Positions 30,862 to 39,983 are shown, numbered from the stretch's first letter. The stretch is 64,000 nucleotides of DNA from Cronobacter sakazakii (GCF_000982825.1 NZ_CP011047.1:62001-126000), one strand, 5' to 3'. Program-made: numbers and translations. The notes: generated by a model not told the origin, from the letters alone.

Positions 30862-31251
30862 ATGTACGACAACCTTAAGAGTCTTGGCATAACCAATCCT
30901 GATGAAATCGACCGTTACAGTCTGCGCCAGGAAGCGAACAACGATATCCTGAAGATCTACTTCCATAAGGATAAGGGCGAGTTCTTCGCCAAAAGCGTGA
31001 AGTTTAAATACCCACGCCAGCGCAAAACCGTGGTCGCCGACGGCGTCGGTCAGGGTTATAAAGAAGTGCAGGAGATCAGCCCTAACCTGCGCTACGTGAT
31101 AGACGAGCTGGATCAACTCTGCCAGCGCGACCGCACCGAAGTGGATCTCAAACGCAAAATCCTGGACGACCTGCGCCATCTGGAAAGCGTCGTGGCGAAC
31201 AAGATCTCAGAGATCGAATCCGACCTCGAAAAGCTCACCCGCAACAAATAA
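30862..31251 (+). CDS. yaeH: DUF3461 protein YaeH
   Basis: Encodes 129 aa, one residue longer than E. coli YaeH and nearly identical to it. This is a conserved cytoplasmic protein of gammaproteobacteria whose function I do not know. The N-terminal half is compact and basic (YSLRQEANNDILKIYF, then VKFKYPRQRKTV); the C-terminal half (about residues 70-129) is predicted to be a long charged helix with coiled-coil character. It converges with degP across a bidirectional terminator. The E. coli neighbours yaeI and cdaR are absent on its two sides. Confidence 0.93.
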   Translation: MYDNLKSLGITNPDEIDRYSLRQEANNDILKIYFHKDKGEFFAKSVKFKYPRQRKTVVADGVGQGYKEVQEISPNLRYVIDELDQLCQRDRTEVDLKRKILDDLRHLESVVANKISEIESDLEKLTRNK

Positions 31252-31287
31252 GCGTCGCCCGCGCATTTCGCGCCGGGCATTGGACGT

Positions 31288-31313
31288 AAAAAAGGCCGCA
31301 ATCGCGGCCTTTT
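31288..31313. terminator. bidirectional terminator between yaeH and degP
   Basis: AGGCCGC (31293-31299) and GCGGCCT (31304-31310) form the stem, with A residues on the left and T residues on the right, so it can end transcripts from both convergent genes. Confidence 0.88.
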
Positions 31314-31329
31314 GTTTTCAGAGCATCGG

Positions 31330-32757
31330 TTACTGCATCAGCAGATAGATGGAGCTGTCGCCACGCTGAATATTCAGCGCCAGCACCGACGGCTTGCTGT
31401 CGAGGATTTTGCGCAGTTCAGCGATATTGCTCACCGGCTGCTGGTTCGCGCCGACGATAACATCGCCTTTCTTCAGGCCGATACGGGCCGCAGGCGAGCC
31501 CGCTTTCACGCTGTTGACCACCACGCCTTTCTCTTTACCGGCGCGGTTGCTCATCTCCGCCCCTTCGATACCGCTAAAGATGGAAGAGGAGTCTACCTGC
31601 GTCTGGCTGCTCTGTTGCAGCACCAGATCGACATTCACCGGTTTACCGTCGCGCAGCAGACCGAGCGTCAGTTTCGTGCCGACCGGCATGGTGCCGACCT
31701 GCGCACGCAGCGCGGCGAAGCTGCTAATCGGTTTGCCGTTCAGCGACACAATCACGTCGCCCGCTTTCACACCCGCTTTGGCGGCGGAAGAGTTCGCCAG
31801 CACCTGGCTTACAAACGCGCCGCGCTGGGCGTCCACTTTCATCGCTTTGGCAAGTTCAGAGTTCAGCTCGGTGCCCATGATGCCCAGCTCGCCGCGTTTC
31901 ACCTGGCCATATTCGACCATCTGCGACGTCAGGCTTTTCACCATATTGCTCGGAATAGCGAAGCCGATACCGATGTTGCCGCCGTCCGGCGCAAGAATTG
32001 CGGTGTTAATACCGATAAGCTCACCGTTCAGGTTCACCAGCGCGCCGCCGGAGTTCCCGCGGTTAATTGCCGCATCGGTCTGGATAAAGTTCTCATAGTT
32101 TTCCGCGTTCAGGCCGCTGCGGCCCAGCGCCGAGACGATACCGGAGGTCACCGTTTCGCCAAGCCCGAACGGGTTGCCGATAGCCACGGCGTAGTCGCCG
32201 ACGCGCAGGCTGTCGGAGTCGGCAAGTTTAATCGCCGTCAGGTTTTTCGGATCCTGAATCTGGATAAGCGCGATATCGGAGCGCGGATCTTTACCCACGA
32301 TTTTCGCATCCAGCTTACGGCCATCGCTCAGCTGCACTTTAATCGTGGTAGCGTTATCCACCACGTGGTTGTTGGTAACCACATAACCTTTGGCGGCATC
32401 GATAATCACACCGGAGCCGAGCGCCATAAATTTCTGCTGCTGGCCACCGTCATCCGCGCCGCCAGGGCCGCCCTGGCAGAAAGGCGAACTCTGGAACGGT
32501 GAGCCTTCCTGGCAGAACGGCGAATCATCGCCGAAGAATTGCTGGAAGTTGCGCGGCATACGCGGCGTATTCACCGTGGTGCTGCCTTCAACGTTAATGC
32601 TGACGACAGAAGGCATGACTTTTTCCAGCATCGGCGCCAGGCTCGGCATCGCCTGCGACGTCACGGCGGACGCGGTTTCAGCGGCGAAGGAAGCCGGGCT
32701 TAAAGCCAGCCCCAGGCTCAGGGCCAGCGCACTCATTGCTAACGTGGTTTTTTTCAT
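31330..32757 (-). CDS. degP: periplasmic serine protease and chaperone DegP
   Basis: Encodes 475 aa (E. coli 474). DegP degrades or holds misfolded envelope proteins and assembles into cages. A signal peptide (about residues 1-26, ending in SFAA) is followed by a chymotrypsin-like protease with the His-Asp-Ser triad in TNNHVV, RSDIALI and GNSGGALV. The LA loop keeps a cysteine pair (PFCQEG, PFCQGG). Two PDZ domains end the protein. The ATG at 32757 is chosen over one 30 nt upstream because it begins the signal peptide. A sigma-E promoter lies upstream. Confidence 0.97.
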   Translation of the reverse strand: MKKTTLAMSALALSLGLALSPASFAAETASAVTSQAMPSLAPMLEKVMPSVVSINVEGSTTVNTPRMPRNFQQFFGDDSPFCQEGSPFQSSPFCQGGPGGADDGGQQQKFMALGSGVIIDAAKGYVVTNNHVVDNATTIKVQLSDGRKLDAKIVGKDPRSDIALIQIQDPKNLTAIKLADSDSLRVGDYAVAIGNPFGLGETVTSGIVSALGRSGLNAENYENFIQTDAAINRGNSGGALVNLNGELIGINTAILAPDGGNIGIGFAIPSNMVKSLTSQMVEYGQVKRGELGIMGTELNSELAKAMKVDAQRGAFVSQVLANSSAAKAGVKAGDVIVSLNGKPISSFAALRAQVGTMPVGTKLTLGLLRDGKPVNVDLVLQQSSQTQVDSSSIFSGIEGAEMSNRAGKEKGVVVNSVKAGSPAARIGLKKGDVIVGANQQPVSNIAELRKILDSKPSVLALNIQRGDSSIYLLMQ

Positions 32758-32810
32758 CGATTCATTCTCAACTAACAAGTAACGCAAATAAATTGCTGTG
32801 AAGGTGTCTG

Positions 32811-32838
32811 TCAGAGTCGATTTATAGCGCGAAGTTCC
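32811..32838 (-). promoter_or_regulatory. sigma-E promoter of degP
   Basis: On the minus strand GGAACTT (32832-32838) and TCTGA (32811-32815) are 16 nt apart, a full match to the sigma-E consensus in the place where E. coli degP has its sigma-E promoter. It gives a start about 45-50 nt before the degP ATG. Together with rseP in this window it places degP in the envelope stress circuit. Confidence 0.9.
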
Positions 32839-32897
32839 GTCGTTAATTTTCTGAAAAAAGTAAAAATTTATTGTCCGTCTTTACAAAACGAAGCGGC

Positions 32898-34412
32898 TTA
32901 TTCTACCGCCATCAGTTTGCGATATTCATCCCAGGCGTAGAGATCGGTCATGCCGCTGATATAGTCCTGAATGAGTCGGCAACGATAATAATATTCCCAA
33001 ACCGGGAAATCTGCCGCCTGCGGATGCAAATGACTGACAGCCTCGATATAAGCCAGCCGGTGCCGGGAAGAAAGTTTATGGTAAAGACGCGATTCAATCG
33101 GCAGCGACCGCACGCTCTCTTTGTCCACCAGCTCGCGAAATTGCGCGAGCGTCAGTGCAAGCAGCGGGCTGTAAATATCCAGCAACCCGCTAATAACCCG
33201 GTAGCCCTGCAACTCCAGCTGCTCGACGTCAGGGTGGTTAAATACATGACGCACCGCGACATTTTTATACAGCTCCAGCAGGCGGCTGTACGGGCTGTCA
33301 TCCTCCAGCAGCGCATGATTAAACGAACCGTTAAAGACGTCCGGCAAATTATCAATAAAGCGCTGCGCGGCGTAAGGCGCCAGCCGATTTAATGTATTCA
33401 CGCGCAGATACATAAAGAACTGATCTTCCGCGCTGTGGTGCAATTGATTAGTGCCCGATTTATCCCAGGCGTTTTGCACCACCAGATTAAAGAGATCGCC
33501 CGGCGCATGTTCACCCCAGGCGTCATAGAGATGTTGATATAACTGCTCAACGCTGAAAATACGTTTTTCAACCGCATCTTCGAGATCCGCCACGCAATAA
33601 GAAATATCGTCAGCCGCTTCCATAATCCAGGCAAGCGGGAAGCGACTGTAAGTGTCTAATTGCAGTTCTTTACGCAACCGCGAAATATATTGATCTTCGG
33701 AGAGATAAAACCCCGGCTTTTTCATCAGGTAGCTGTGGGTTTCCGGCACCGGGCCGTGGTGCCAGGCCGGGCGCGTATATTTGAGGATACCGCCAACCTG
33801 CGCCCAGGTGAGATTCATGCGCAACAGCGTATGCACCAGCCGAATGCCCTGCGCGTTCCCCTCGAAATGACACAGATCGCGGCGCACGTTGCCGCGCAGG
33901 GCGTTAAGCGCTTCTTCACCCTCCTGCAGGCGCAGCGTCTGCACCGTGCAGCGGTCCTGGCTTACGGGTAGGTTTTCGGCATCGGCCGGAAAGAGCCGCT
34001 GGCTGAACCAGTCGTTAATCGCGGCCTCACCGAAGTGGCCAAACGGCGGATTGCCGATGTCATGCATCAGGCACGACATCTCGACAATACTTTCAAACGG
34101 CCCGGTCAGCTCCGCCAGGCCATACGCCTCAAGCAGCCCCTGCTCTTTCAGGCGGCTCAACACTTCTTTGGCGATATAGCGCCCCACCTGTTGCACTTCC
34201 AGAGAGTGCGTAAGGCGCGTGCGCACCGCGGCGTTGCGCTCAAGGGGAAAAACCTGGGTTTTCTGTTGCAGGCGGCGGATCGCGGGCGAGTTGATAATAC
34301 GGCCGCGATCGCTTTCAAAAATACGCAGGATCTCGTGTTCACTCTTCACGCCCTGCGGCGAGCGATACCGGCGATGCCAGTTGATTTTGTTTCGGAAATC
34401 GATTTTCTCCAT
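32898..34412 (-). CDS. dgt: deoxyguanosinetriphosphate triphosphohydrolase
   Basis: Encodes 504 aa (E. coli 505). Dgt cuts dGTP to deoxyguanosine and tripolyphosphate, keeps the dGTP pool in check, and forms hexamers. It is an HD-domain enzyme: the first histidine is in RTRLTHSLEV, the HD pair in LMHDIGNPPFGHFG, and the later metal aspartate in AADDISYCVADLEDA. It diverges from mtnN and lies upstream of degP on the same strand, with degP behind its own promoter. Confidence 0.96.
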   Translation of the reverse strand: MEKIDFRNKINWHRRYRSPQGVKSEHEILRIFESDRGRIINSPAIRRLQQKTQVFPLERNAAVRTRLTHSLEVQQVGRYIAKEVLSRLKEQGLLEAYGLAELTGPFESIVEMSCLMHDIGNPPFGHFGEAAINDWFSQRLFPADAENLPVSQDRCTVQTLRLQEGEEALNALRGNVRRDLCHFEGNAQGIRLVHTLLRMNLTWAQVGGILKYTRPAWHHGPVPETHSYLMKKPGFYLSEDQYISRLRKELQLDTYSRFPLAWIMEAADDISYCVADLEDAVEKRIFSVEQLYQHLYDAWGEHAPGDLFNLVVQNAWDKSGTNQLHHSAEDQFFMYLRVNTLNRLAPYAAQRFIDNLPDVFNGSFNHALLEDDSPYSRLLELYKNVAVRHVFNHPDVEQLELQGYRVISGLLDIYSPLLALTLAQFRELVDKESVRSLPIESRLYHKLSSRHRLAYIEAVSHLHPQAADFPVWEYYYRCRLIQDYISGMTDLYAWDEYRKLMAVE

Positions 34413-34504
34413 CCGCCCTCCCGGTCTGCGCGCACGCGAATTAAATCCTTGCTGTCTGCCATGATAGACTATGCCTCTGAATCCATCATTTAGCGAGTAT
34501 CTCT

Positions 34505-35203
34505 ATGAAAGCAGGCATTATTGGCGCAATGGAAGAAGAAGTGACGCTGCTGCGTGACAAAATCGACAACCGCCAGACCCTGACTATCGCCGGCTGCGAA
34601 ATTTACACCGGCACCCTCAACGGCGTGGATGTGGCGCTGCTGAAATCGGGCATCGGTAAAGTTTCCGCCGCGATGGGCGCGACGCTGCTGCTGGAGCACT
34701 GCAAACCTGACGTGATTATCAACACCGGCTCGGCGGGCGGTCTCGCGCCCTCGCTGAAAGTGGGCGACATCGTGGTGTCCGACGAAGTGCGCTACCACGA
34801 CGCCGACGTCACCGCGTTCGGCTACGAATATGGCCAGATGGCGGGCTGCCCGGCGGCGTTCAAAGCCGATGAAAAACTGATCGCGGCGGCGCAGGAAACC
34901 ATCGAAAAACTGAACCTGCACGCGGTGCGCGGGCTGGTAGTCAGCGGCGACGCCTTTATTAACGGCTCCGTGAACCTCGCGAAAATCCGCCACAACTTCC
35001 CGCAGGCGATTGCCGTAGAGATGGAAGCGACCGCCATTGGTCACGTCTGTCATAACTTCGGCGTGCCGTTTGTCGTCGTGCGCGCTATCTCTGACGTTGC
35101 CGATCAGCAATCACACCTGAGCTTTGAAGAGTTCCTGGCGGTGGCGGCGAAGCAGTCGAGCCTGATGGTCGAGACGCTGCTCACGAGCCTGAACCGTGGC
35201 TAA
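34505..35203 (+). CDS. mtnN: 5'-methylthioadenosine/S-adenosylhomocysteine nucleosidase
   Basis: Encodes 232 aa, as in E. coli. It removes adenine from methylthioadenosine, S-adenosylhomocysteine and 5'-deoxyadenosine, clearing inhibitors made by SAM enzymes and feeding autoinducer-2 synthesis. The acidic catalytic residues are Glu12 (GAMEEEV), a glutamate in VEMEATAIGH and the Asp in RAISDVAD. The stop overlaps the btuF GTG, as in the E. coli order mtnN-btuF-yadS. Confidence 0.97.
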   Translation: MKAGIIGAMEEEVTLLRDKIDNRQTLTIAGCEIYTGTLNGVDVALLKSGIGKVSAAMGATLLLEHCKPDVIINTGSAGGLAPSLKVGDIVVSDEVRYHDADVTAFGYEYGQMAGCPAAFKADEKLIAAAQETIEKLNLHAVRGLVVSGDAFINGSVNLAKIRHNFPQAIAVEMEATAIGHVCHNFGVPFVVVRAISDVADQQSHLSFEEFLAVAAKQSSLMVETLLTSLNRG

Positions 35204-35996
35204 ACGCTGGCTTACCGGGGCGCTTGTCGCCCTGTTGGTTCTCCCGGCGTGGCTTTTTGCCGCGCCGCGGGTCATTACCCTCTCCCCTGCCAATACCGAA
35301 CTCGCCTTTGCCGCCGGGATCACGCCGGTTGCGGTAAGCGCTTACTCTGACTACCCCGACGCCGCGCGTCAGCTCGAACAGGTGGCGAACTGGCAGGGGA
35401 TGAACGTGGAGCGTATCGCGGCGCTTAAACCCGATCTGCTGGTCGCCTGGCGCGGCGGCAACCCGGAACGGCAGATAAACCAGCTCAAATCGCTCGGCAT
35501 TCACGTGCTCTGGCTCGATCCGCAAAATGTCGCGCAGGTGGCCGACGCGCTGCGCGCGCTGGCCCCTTACAGCCCGACGCCGGAAAAGGCGCAGGCCGCG
35601 GCGCGCGAGCTTGAACAGCGCTGGCAAGCGCTCATCGCGCGTTATAAAAGCCAGCCGAAAAAGCGCGTGTTTTTGCAGTTCGGCACGCGTCCGCTTTTTA
35701 CCACCAGCAAAGCCTCCATCCAGAATGAAATCGTCGGGGCCTGCGGCGGCGAGAATATCTTCGCCGACAGCCCCGTTCCCTGGCCGCAGGTGAGCCGCGA
35801 ACAGGTGCTGGCGCGCCATCCCGAGGCCGTCGTCATTACCGGCGGCGAGAAGTCTATCGCCGCCACGCAGCAGTTCTGGCAGCCTCAGCAAAATGTTCCT
35901 GTCATAAGCATTAACGATGACTGGTTTGAGCGCGCAGGCCCGCGTATTATCCTCGCCGCGAATCAGCTCTGTCAGGCGCTGGCAGAGGTAAAATAA
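35196..35996 (+). CDS. btuF: vitamin B12 periplasmic binding protein BtuF
   Basis: Encodes 266 aa. BtuF carries cobalamin from the outer-membrane BtuB to the BtuCD transporter. A signal peptide (about residues 1-22, ending in LFAA) precedes a class III binding protein with two lobes joined by a long helix; RVITLSPANTELAFAAG is the typical start of the mature protein. The GTG at 35196 overlaps the mtnN stop (GTGGCTAA), so translation is likely coupled. btuC and btuD are not in this window. Confidence 0.95.
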   Translation: MAKRWLTGALVALLVLPAWLFAAPRVITLSPANTELAFAAGITPVAVSAYSDYPDAARQLEQVANWQGMNVERIAALKPDLLVAWRGGNPERQINQLKSLGIHVLWLDPQNVAQVADALRALAPYSPTPEKAQAAARELEQRWQALIARYKSQPKKRVFLQFGTRPLFTTSKASIQNEIVGACGGENIFADSPVPWPQVSREQVLARHPEAVVITGGEKSIAATQQFWQPQQNVPVISINDDWFERAGPRIILAANQLCQALAEVK

Positions 35997-36012
35997 CGAG
36001 TCGAGGAACATC

Positions 36013-36633
36013 ATGCTGGTTTACTGGCTGGATATTATTGGCACTGCGGTGTTTGCCATCTCCGGCGTTTTGCTGGCGGGCAAACTGCGTATGGATCCTT
36101 TCGGCGTACTGGTGCTGGGCGTCGTCACTGCGGTGGGCGGTGGCACGATCCGCGATATGGCGCTCGATCACGGCCCAGTGTTCTGGGTGAAAGATCCCAC
36201 CGATCTGGTGGTGGCGATGGTGACGTGTCTGCTGACGATTGCGCTGGTGCGCCAGCCGCGTCGCCTGCCGAAATGGGTACTGCCGGTGCTGGACGCCGTA
36301 GGCCTCGCGGTGTTTGTCGGCATCGGCGTGAATAAAGCATTTATGGCCGGCACCGGGCCGCTGGTGGCGATTTGCATGGGCGTGATAACGGGCGTCGGCG
36401 GCGGTATTATTCGTGACGTGCTGGCGCGCGAAATCCCGATGATCCTGCGAACCGAAATCTACGCCACGGCATGCATCGTGGGCGGCATCGTCCATGCGAC
36501 AGCGTTTTACACCTTTGAAGTGCCGCTGGAGCAGGCAAGCATGATGGGCATGGTGGTGACGCTTGCGATCCGTCTTGCCGCGATCCGCTGGCACCTGAAG
36601 CTCCCCACCTTCGCGCTGGACGAAAAAGCGTAA
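36013..36633 (+). CDS. yadS: TRIC-family inner-membrane protein YadS
   Basis: Encodes 206 aa, nearly all hydrophobic, with about seven membrane helices. It has two repeats of the UPF0126/TRIC module, each with the conserved glycine pair and acidic end: TAVGGGTIRDMAL and TGVGGGIIRDVLA. Bacterial TRIC proteins form trimeric cation channels, but the role of YadS itself is unknown. It follows btuF by 16 nt and converges with erpA. Confidence 0.93.
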   Translation: MLVYWLDIIGTAVFAISGVLLAGKLRMDPFGVLVLGVVTAVGGGTIRDMALDHGPVFWVKDPTDLVVAMVTCLLTIALVRQPRRLPKWVLPVLDAVGLAVFVGIGVNKAFMAGTGPLVAICMGVITGVGGGIIRDVLAREIPMILRTEIYATACIVGGIVHATAFYTFEVPLEQASMMGMVVTLAIRLAAIRWHLKLPTFALDEKA

Positions 36634-36637
36634 GCCA

Positions 36638-36671
36638 TAAAAAAAGCCGTGTCGCAAAACACGGCTTTTTT
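36638..36671. terminator. bidirectional terminator between yadS and erpA
   Basis: AGCCGTGT (36645-36652) and ACACGGCT (36659-36666) pair around a 6-nt loop, flanked by A and T runs. It serves both convergent genes. Confidence 0.92.
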
Positions 36672-36686
36672 ATTTCAGCACGGCAA

Positions 36687-37031
36687 TCAGATGCTGAAGG
36701 AAGAACCACACCCGCAGGTGCTGGTGGCGTTCGGGTTATTCACCACAAAGCGCGAGCCTTCGAGGCCTTCGGTGTAATCCACCGCGCCGCCCACCAGGTA
36801 TTGCAGGCTCATCGGGTCTACGACCAGCGACACGCCCTGCTTCTCGATAGTCATATCGCCATCGTTAATCTGGTCATCAAAGGTAAAACCATACTGGAAG
36901 CCGCTGCAACCACCACCGGTGATGTAGACGCGCAGCTTGAGATTCGGGTTGTCCTCGTCTGCGATCAGGCTTTTTACTTTATTGGCGGCTGCGTCGGTAA
37001 ACTGCAGCGGCAGCGCTACGTCATCACTCAT
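36687..37031 (-). CDS. erpA: iron-sulfur cluster insertion protein ErpA
   Basis: Encodes 114 aa, as in E. coli. ErpA is an A-type carrier that passes Fe-S clusters to targets such as IspG and respiratory enzymes. The three cluster cysteines are in place: Cys42 in GGGCSGF and Cys106 and Cys108 in TCGCGSSFSI. The ATG at 37031 gives MSDDVALP; an upstream ATG 33 nt away is not conserved. The gene has its own promoter overlapping the end of clcA. Confidence 0.97.
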   Translation of the reverse strand: MSDDVALPLQFTDAAANKVKSLIADEDNPNLKLRVYITGGGCSGFQYGFTFDDQINDGDMTIEKQGVSLVVDPMSLQYLVGGAVDYTEGLEGSRFVVNNPNATSTCGCGSSFSI

Positions 37032-37087
37032 TTTTTGCTCCCGTTGAAACCAGCAATCGGGCAAAGAATAACCCGATCTTTAGGGCC

Positions 37088-37116
37088 ATTATCTATTACC
37101 CTGGTAAATCGTTCAA
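37088..37116 (-). promoter_or_regulatory. erpA promoter, putative
   Basis: On the minus strand TTGAAC (37111-37116) and GATAAT (37088-37093) are exactly 17 nt apart, giving a start about 50 nt before the erpA ATG. The -35 box overlaps the last bases of clcA. E. coli erpA is controlled by IscR; I did not identify a convincing IscR site here. Confidence 0.6.
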
Positions 37117-38516
37117 GTATTCCGCCCGTCGGTCTGCGCCTGTCGTTCCGCCTCCTGTTTCGCAAGCGTTCGCGCGAGGATAGTGGAATAGAGCGGCTTG
37201 CCGCCGAGGAACTGGGCGAGCAGTGTCGCGCCGAGGCAGGTAATAATCATTGGCAAAATGAGCTGGTAATTATCCGTCATCTCCAGCACCAGCACGATAC
37301 CCGTAATCGGCGCCCTGACCGAGGCGGCAAGCAGCGCGCCCATGCCCGCGATGGCGAACGTGCCCGCCTGTAAGTGCCACTGCGGGAACCAGGCGGCGCA
37401 GGCCATGCCGAACGCGCTGCCAAGCAGCGTGCCGAGCGCCAACATCGGGGCGAAAATCCCGCCCGGCGCGCCGGAGGAGAAACAGAACACCGTCGTCACT
37501 ACGCGCGCGATGAAAATAAACAGCAGCATCCCGACGGTAAAATTACCCGCCGCGGCGATGGGGATTAACCCAAACCCGCCGCCCGCTGCAGCAGGCTCCC
37601 ACAGCGCAAGCAGACCACACGCGCCGCCAATCGCGCCGCCGAGCAGCACCCAGCGGGTAGTATTGCCGCCATGAATACGCGCGAATACGTCCTGCATCCC
37701 GAGCACCAGACGGTTAAACAGCGGCCCCACGGCACCGAAAATAATCCCCAGCAGCAGATAGAGCCAGAGCGTATAAACTGGCGCGTCGGTCAATTGCCCG
37801 ACTTCAATCACCGATTTTTCGCCATTGAAAATGCGAAAGACGATGGTCGACATAATGACCCCGGTAAACACCGCTTTAATGGAAATCAGGTTGTAGTGAA
37901 ACTGCGTGCGCATCTCTTCAATAATGAACAGAATGCCCGCGAGCGGCGCGTTAAAAGCCGCTGCCAGACCTGCCGCCGCCCCTGTCGCCAGCAACGTATG
38001 GCGCGCCTCGGCATCCGGGCGATGAAAAATATCCAGCACCATGCGCCCGATATTGCCGCCCATCTGCACCATAGGGCCTTCGCGGCCGAGCACCATGCCT
38101 GCGCCAAGCGTGCCCATCCCGCCGAAAAACTTCACCGGCAGCACGCGCCACCAGCGCACCGGGCGTAACTCCTCCAGCGCGCCTTCGATTTCAGGAATAC
38201 CCGAACCGCCCGCCTCCGGCGCGAAGCGGCGCACCAGAAAATAGCCCACCATCGCCAGCAGCGCGGAAAACAAAAACGCCAGCGGCCAGACGAGCCACGG
38301 GTTGTACGCCACCTGCGCCAGACCTTCAATGCGATGCGCCGTCACCCAGGCGACCGCTTTTTCAAATGCCACGCCCGCAAGCCCCGCCAGTACGCCAGTG
38401 AGAGACGCCAGCAGCAAAATCGTCAGCGGCGTTTTGTCGCGCGACAATAACTGGCGGATAACCGCGGCGTGTTGAAATCCTCTGACGCGGCGGTTGGGTG
38501 TCGTCTGCGGGGTCAT
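37113..38516 (-). CDS. clcA: H+/Cl- exchange transporter ClcA
   Basis: Encodes 467 aa (E. coli 473). ClcA swaps two chloride ions for one proton across the inner membrane and supports extreme acid resistance. Selectivity motifs are GSGIPE, GREGPMVQ (gating glutamate) and GAPGGIFAPMLALG; the proton-side glutamate is in LFIIEEMR. The dimeric CLC fold has about 18 helices. The N-terminus differs from E. coli; the ATG at 38516 is the best fit, but its Shine-Dalgarno is weak. It diverges from hemL. Confidence 0.94.
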   Translation of the reverse strand: MTPQTTPNRRVRGFQHAAVIRQLLSRDKTPLTILLLASLTGVLAGLAGVAFEKAVAWVTAHRIEGLAQVAYNPWLVWPLAFLFSALLAMVGYFLVRRFAPEAGGSGIPEIEGALEELRPVRWWRVLPVKFFGGMGTLGAGMVLGREGPMVQMGGNIGRMVLDIFHRPDAEARHTLLATGAAAGLAAAFNAPLAGILFIIEEMRTQFHYNLISIKAVFTGVIMSTIVFRIFNGEKSVIEVGQLTDAPVYTLWLYLLLGIIFGAVGPLFNRLVLGMQDVFARIHGGNTTRWVLLGGAIGGACGLLALWEPAAAGGGFGLIPIAAAGNFTVGMLLFIFIARVVTTVFCFSSGAPGGIFAPMLALGTLLGSAFGMACAAWFPQWHLQAGTFAIAGMGALLAASVRAPITGIVLVLEMTDNYQLILPMIITCLGATLLAQFLGGKPLYSTILARTLAKQEAERQAQTDGRNT

Positions 38517-38687
38517 ACGAACAGTTCTCCGAAAAGCATTCAGGCCGCGCATTATACGTCGCGCGGCCGCGTCATTCAAAAAAGCCCTGCCCGCTGTCTG
38601 GGTTTAATTGGGCAAAACTTTCATAACGTGGAAGGGATGACTTAGAATAACCCGTTATCCCTCTTTTCCCGAATCAGGAGCCGATTC

Positions 38688-39968
38688 ATGAGTAAGTCTG
38701 AACACCTCTTTGCCGCCGCCCGCGAACTTATCCCAGGCGGCGTTAACTCGCCGGTGCGCGCCTTTACCGGCGTGGGCGGCACACCGCTCTTTATCGAACG
38801 GGCGGACGGGGCTTATCTCTATGACGCCGACGGCAAAGCCTATATCGACTATGTCGGCTCCTGGGGCCCGATGGTGCTCGGCCATAACCACCCGGCGATT
38901 CGCAACGCGGTGATTGAAGCGGCAGAGCGTGGTCTGAGCTTCGGCGCGCCGACGGAAATGGAAGTGAAAATGGCGCAGCTCGTCACCGAACTGGTGCCGA
39001 CGATGGATATGGTGCGTATGGTGAACTCCGGCACCGAAGCGACCATGAGCGCCATCCGTCTGGCGCGCGGTTTTACCCGTCGCGATAAAATCATCAAGTT
39101 CGAAGGCTGCTACCACGGCCACGCGGATCACCTGCTGGTGAAAGCGGGCTCCGGCGCGCTGACCCTCGGCCAGCCAAACTCACCGGGCGTACCGGCAGAT
39201 TTCGCCAAACATACCCTGACCTGTACCTATAACGATCTCGCCTCTGTGCGCGAGGCCTTCGAGCTTTACCCGCAGGATATCGCCTGCATTATCGTTGAGC
39301 CGGTAGCGGGCAACATGAACTGCATCCCGCCGCAGCCCGATTTCCTGCCGGGCCTGCGTGCGCTGTGCGACGAATTCGGCGCGCTGCTGATCATTGATGA
39401 AGTGATGACGGGTTTCCGCGTCGCGCTCGCGGGCGCGCAGGCGTACTACAACGTGGTGCCGGATCTGACCTGTCTTGGCAAAATCATCGGCGGCGGTATG
39501 CCGGTGGGCGCGTTCGGCGGACGCCGCGAAGTGATGGAAGCGCTGGCGCCGACTGGCCCGGTTTATCAGGCGGGCACGCTCTCTGGTAACCCGATTGCGA
39601 TGGCGGCGGGCTTCGCATGTCTGAGCGAAGTGGCGCAGCCTGGCGTTCACAGCACCCTCGACGCGCTGACGACCCAACTGGCGGAAGGCCTGCTCGACGC
39701 CGCGCAGGAAGCCGGCGTGCCGCTGGTGGTGAACCACGTCGGCGGGATGTTCGGCTTCTTCTTTACCGATGCCGACAGCGTGACCTGCTATCAGGATGTG
39801 GTGAAATGCGATGTTGAGCGCTTTAAGCGTTTCTTCCATCTGATGCTGGAAGAAGGGGTTTATTTCGCGCCGTCAGCGTTTGAAGCGGGCTTTATGTCTG
39901 TCGCGCACAGCGAAGAAGATATCAACAACACCATCGACGCCGCGCGCCGGGTGTTCGCGAAGCTGTAA
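38688..39968 (+). CDS. hemL: glutamate-1-semialdehyde 2,1-aminomutase
   Basis: Encodes 426 aa, as in E. coli. It isomerises glutamate 1-semialdehyde to 5-aminolevulinate, feeding haem and sirohaem. This fold-type I PLP enzyme has the Schiff-base lysine in CLGKIIGGGMPVGAFGG (near 265), the cofactor aspartate in LLIIDEVMTGFR, and the NSGTEATMSAIRLARG phosphate-binding region. It diverges from clcA and is followed by a REP-like repeat cluster rather than a clear terminator. Confidence 0.97.
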   Translation: MSKSEHLFAAARELIPGGVNSPVRAFTGVGGTPLFIERADGAYLYDADGKAYIDYVGSWGPMVLGHNHPAIRNAVIEAAERGLSFGAPTEMEVKMAQLVTELVPTMDMVRMVNSGTEATMSAIRLARGFTRRDKIIKFEGCYHGHADHLLVKAGSGALTLGQPNSPGVPADFAKHTLTCTYNDLASVREAFELYPQDIACIIVEPVAGNMNCIPPQPDFLPGLRALCDEFGALLIIDEVMTGFRVALAGAQAYYNVVPDLTCLGKIIGGGMPVGAFGGRREVMEALAPTGPVYQAGTLSGNPIAMAAGFACLSEVAQPGVHSTLDALTTQLAEGLLDAAQEAGVPLVVNHVGGMFGFFFTDADSVTCYQDVVKCDVERFKRFFHLMLEEGVYFAPSAFEAGFMSVAHSEEDINNTIDAARRVFAKL

Positions 39969-39983
39969 TCGTTTTTTGACCGT

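Noticed and set aside
31312..32502. A 396-codon plus-strand frame opposite degP
   Set aside because: It starts in the terminator, is rich in His, Arg and Gln as antisense frames are, and shows no recognisable domain.
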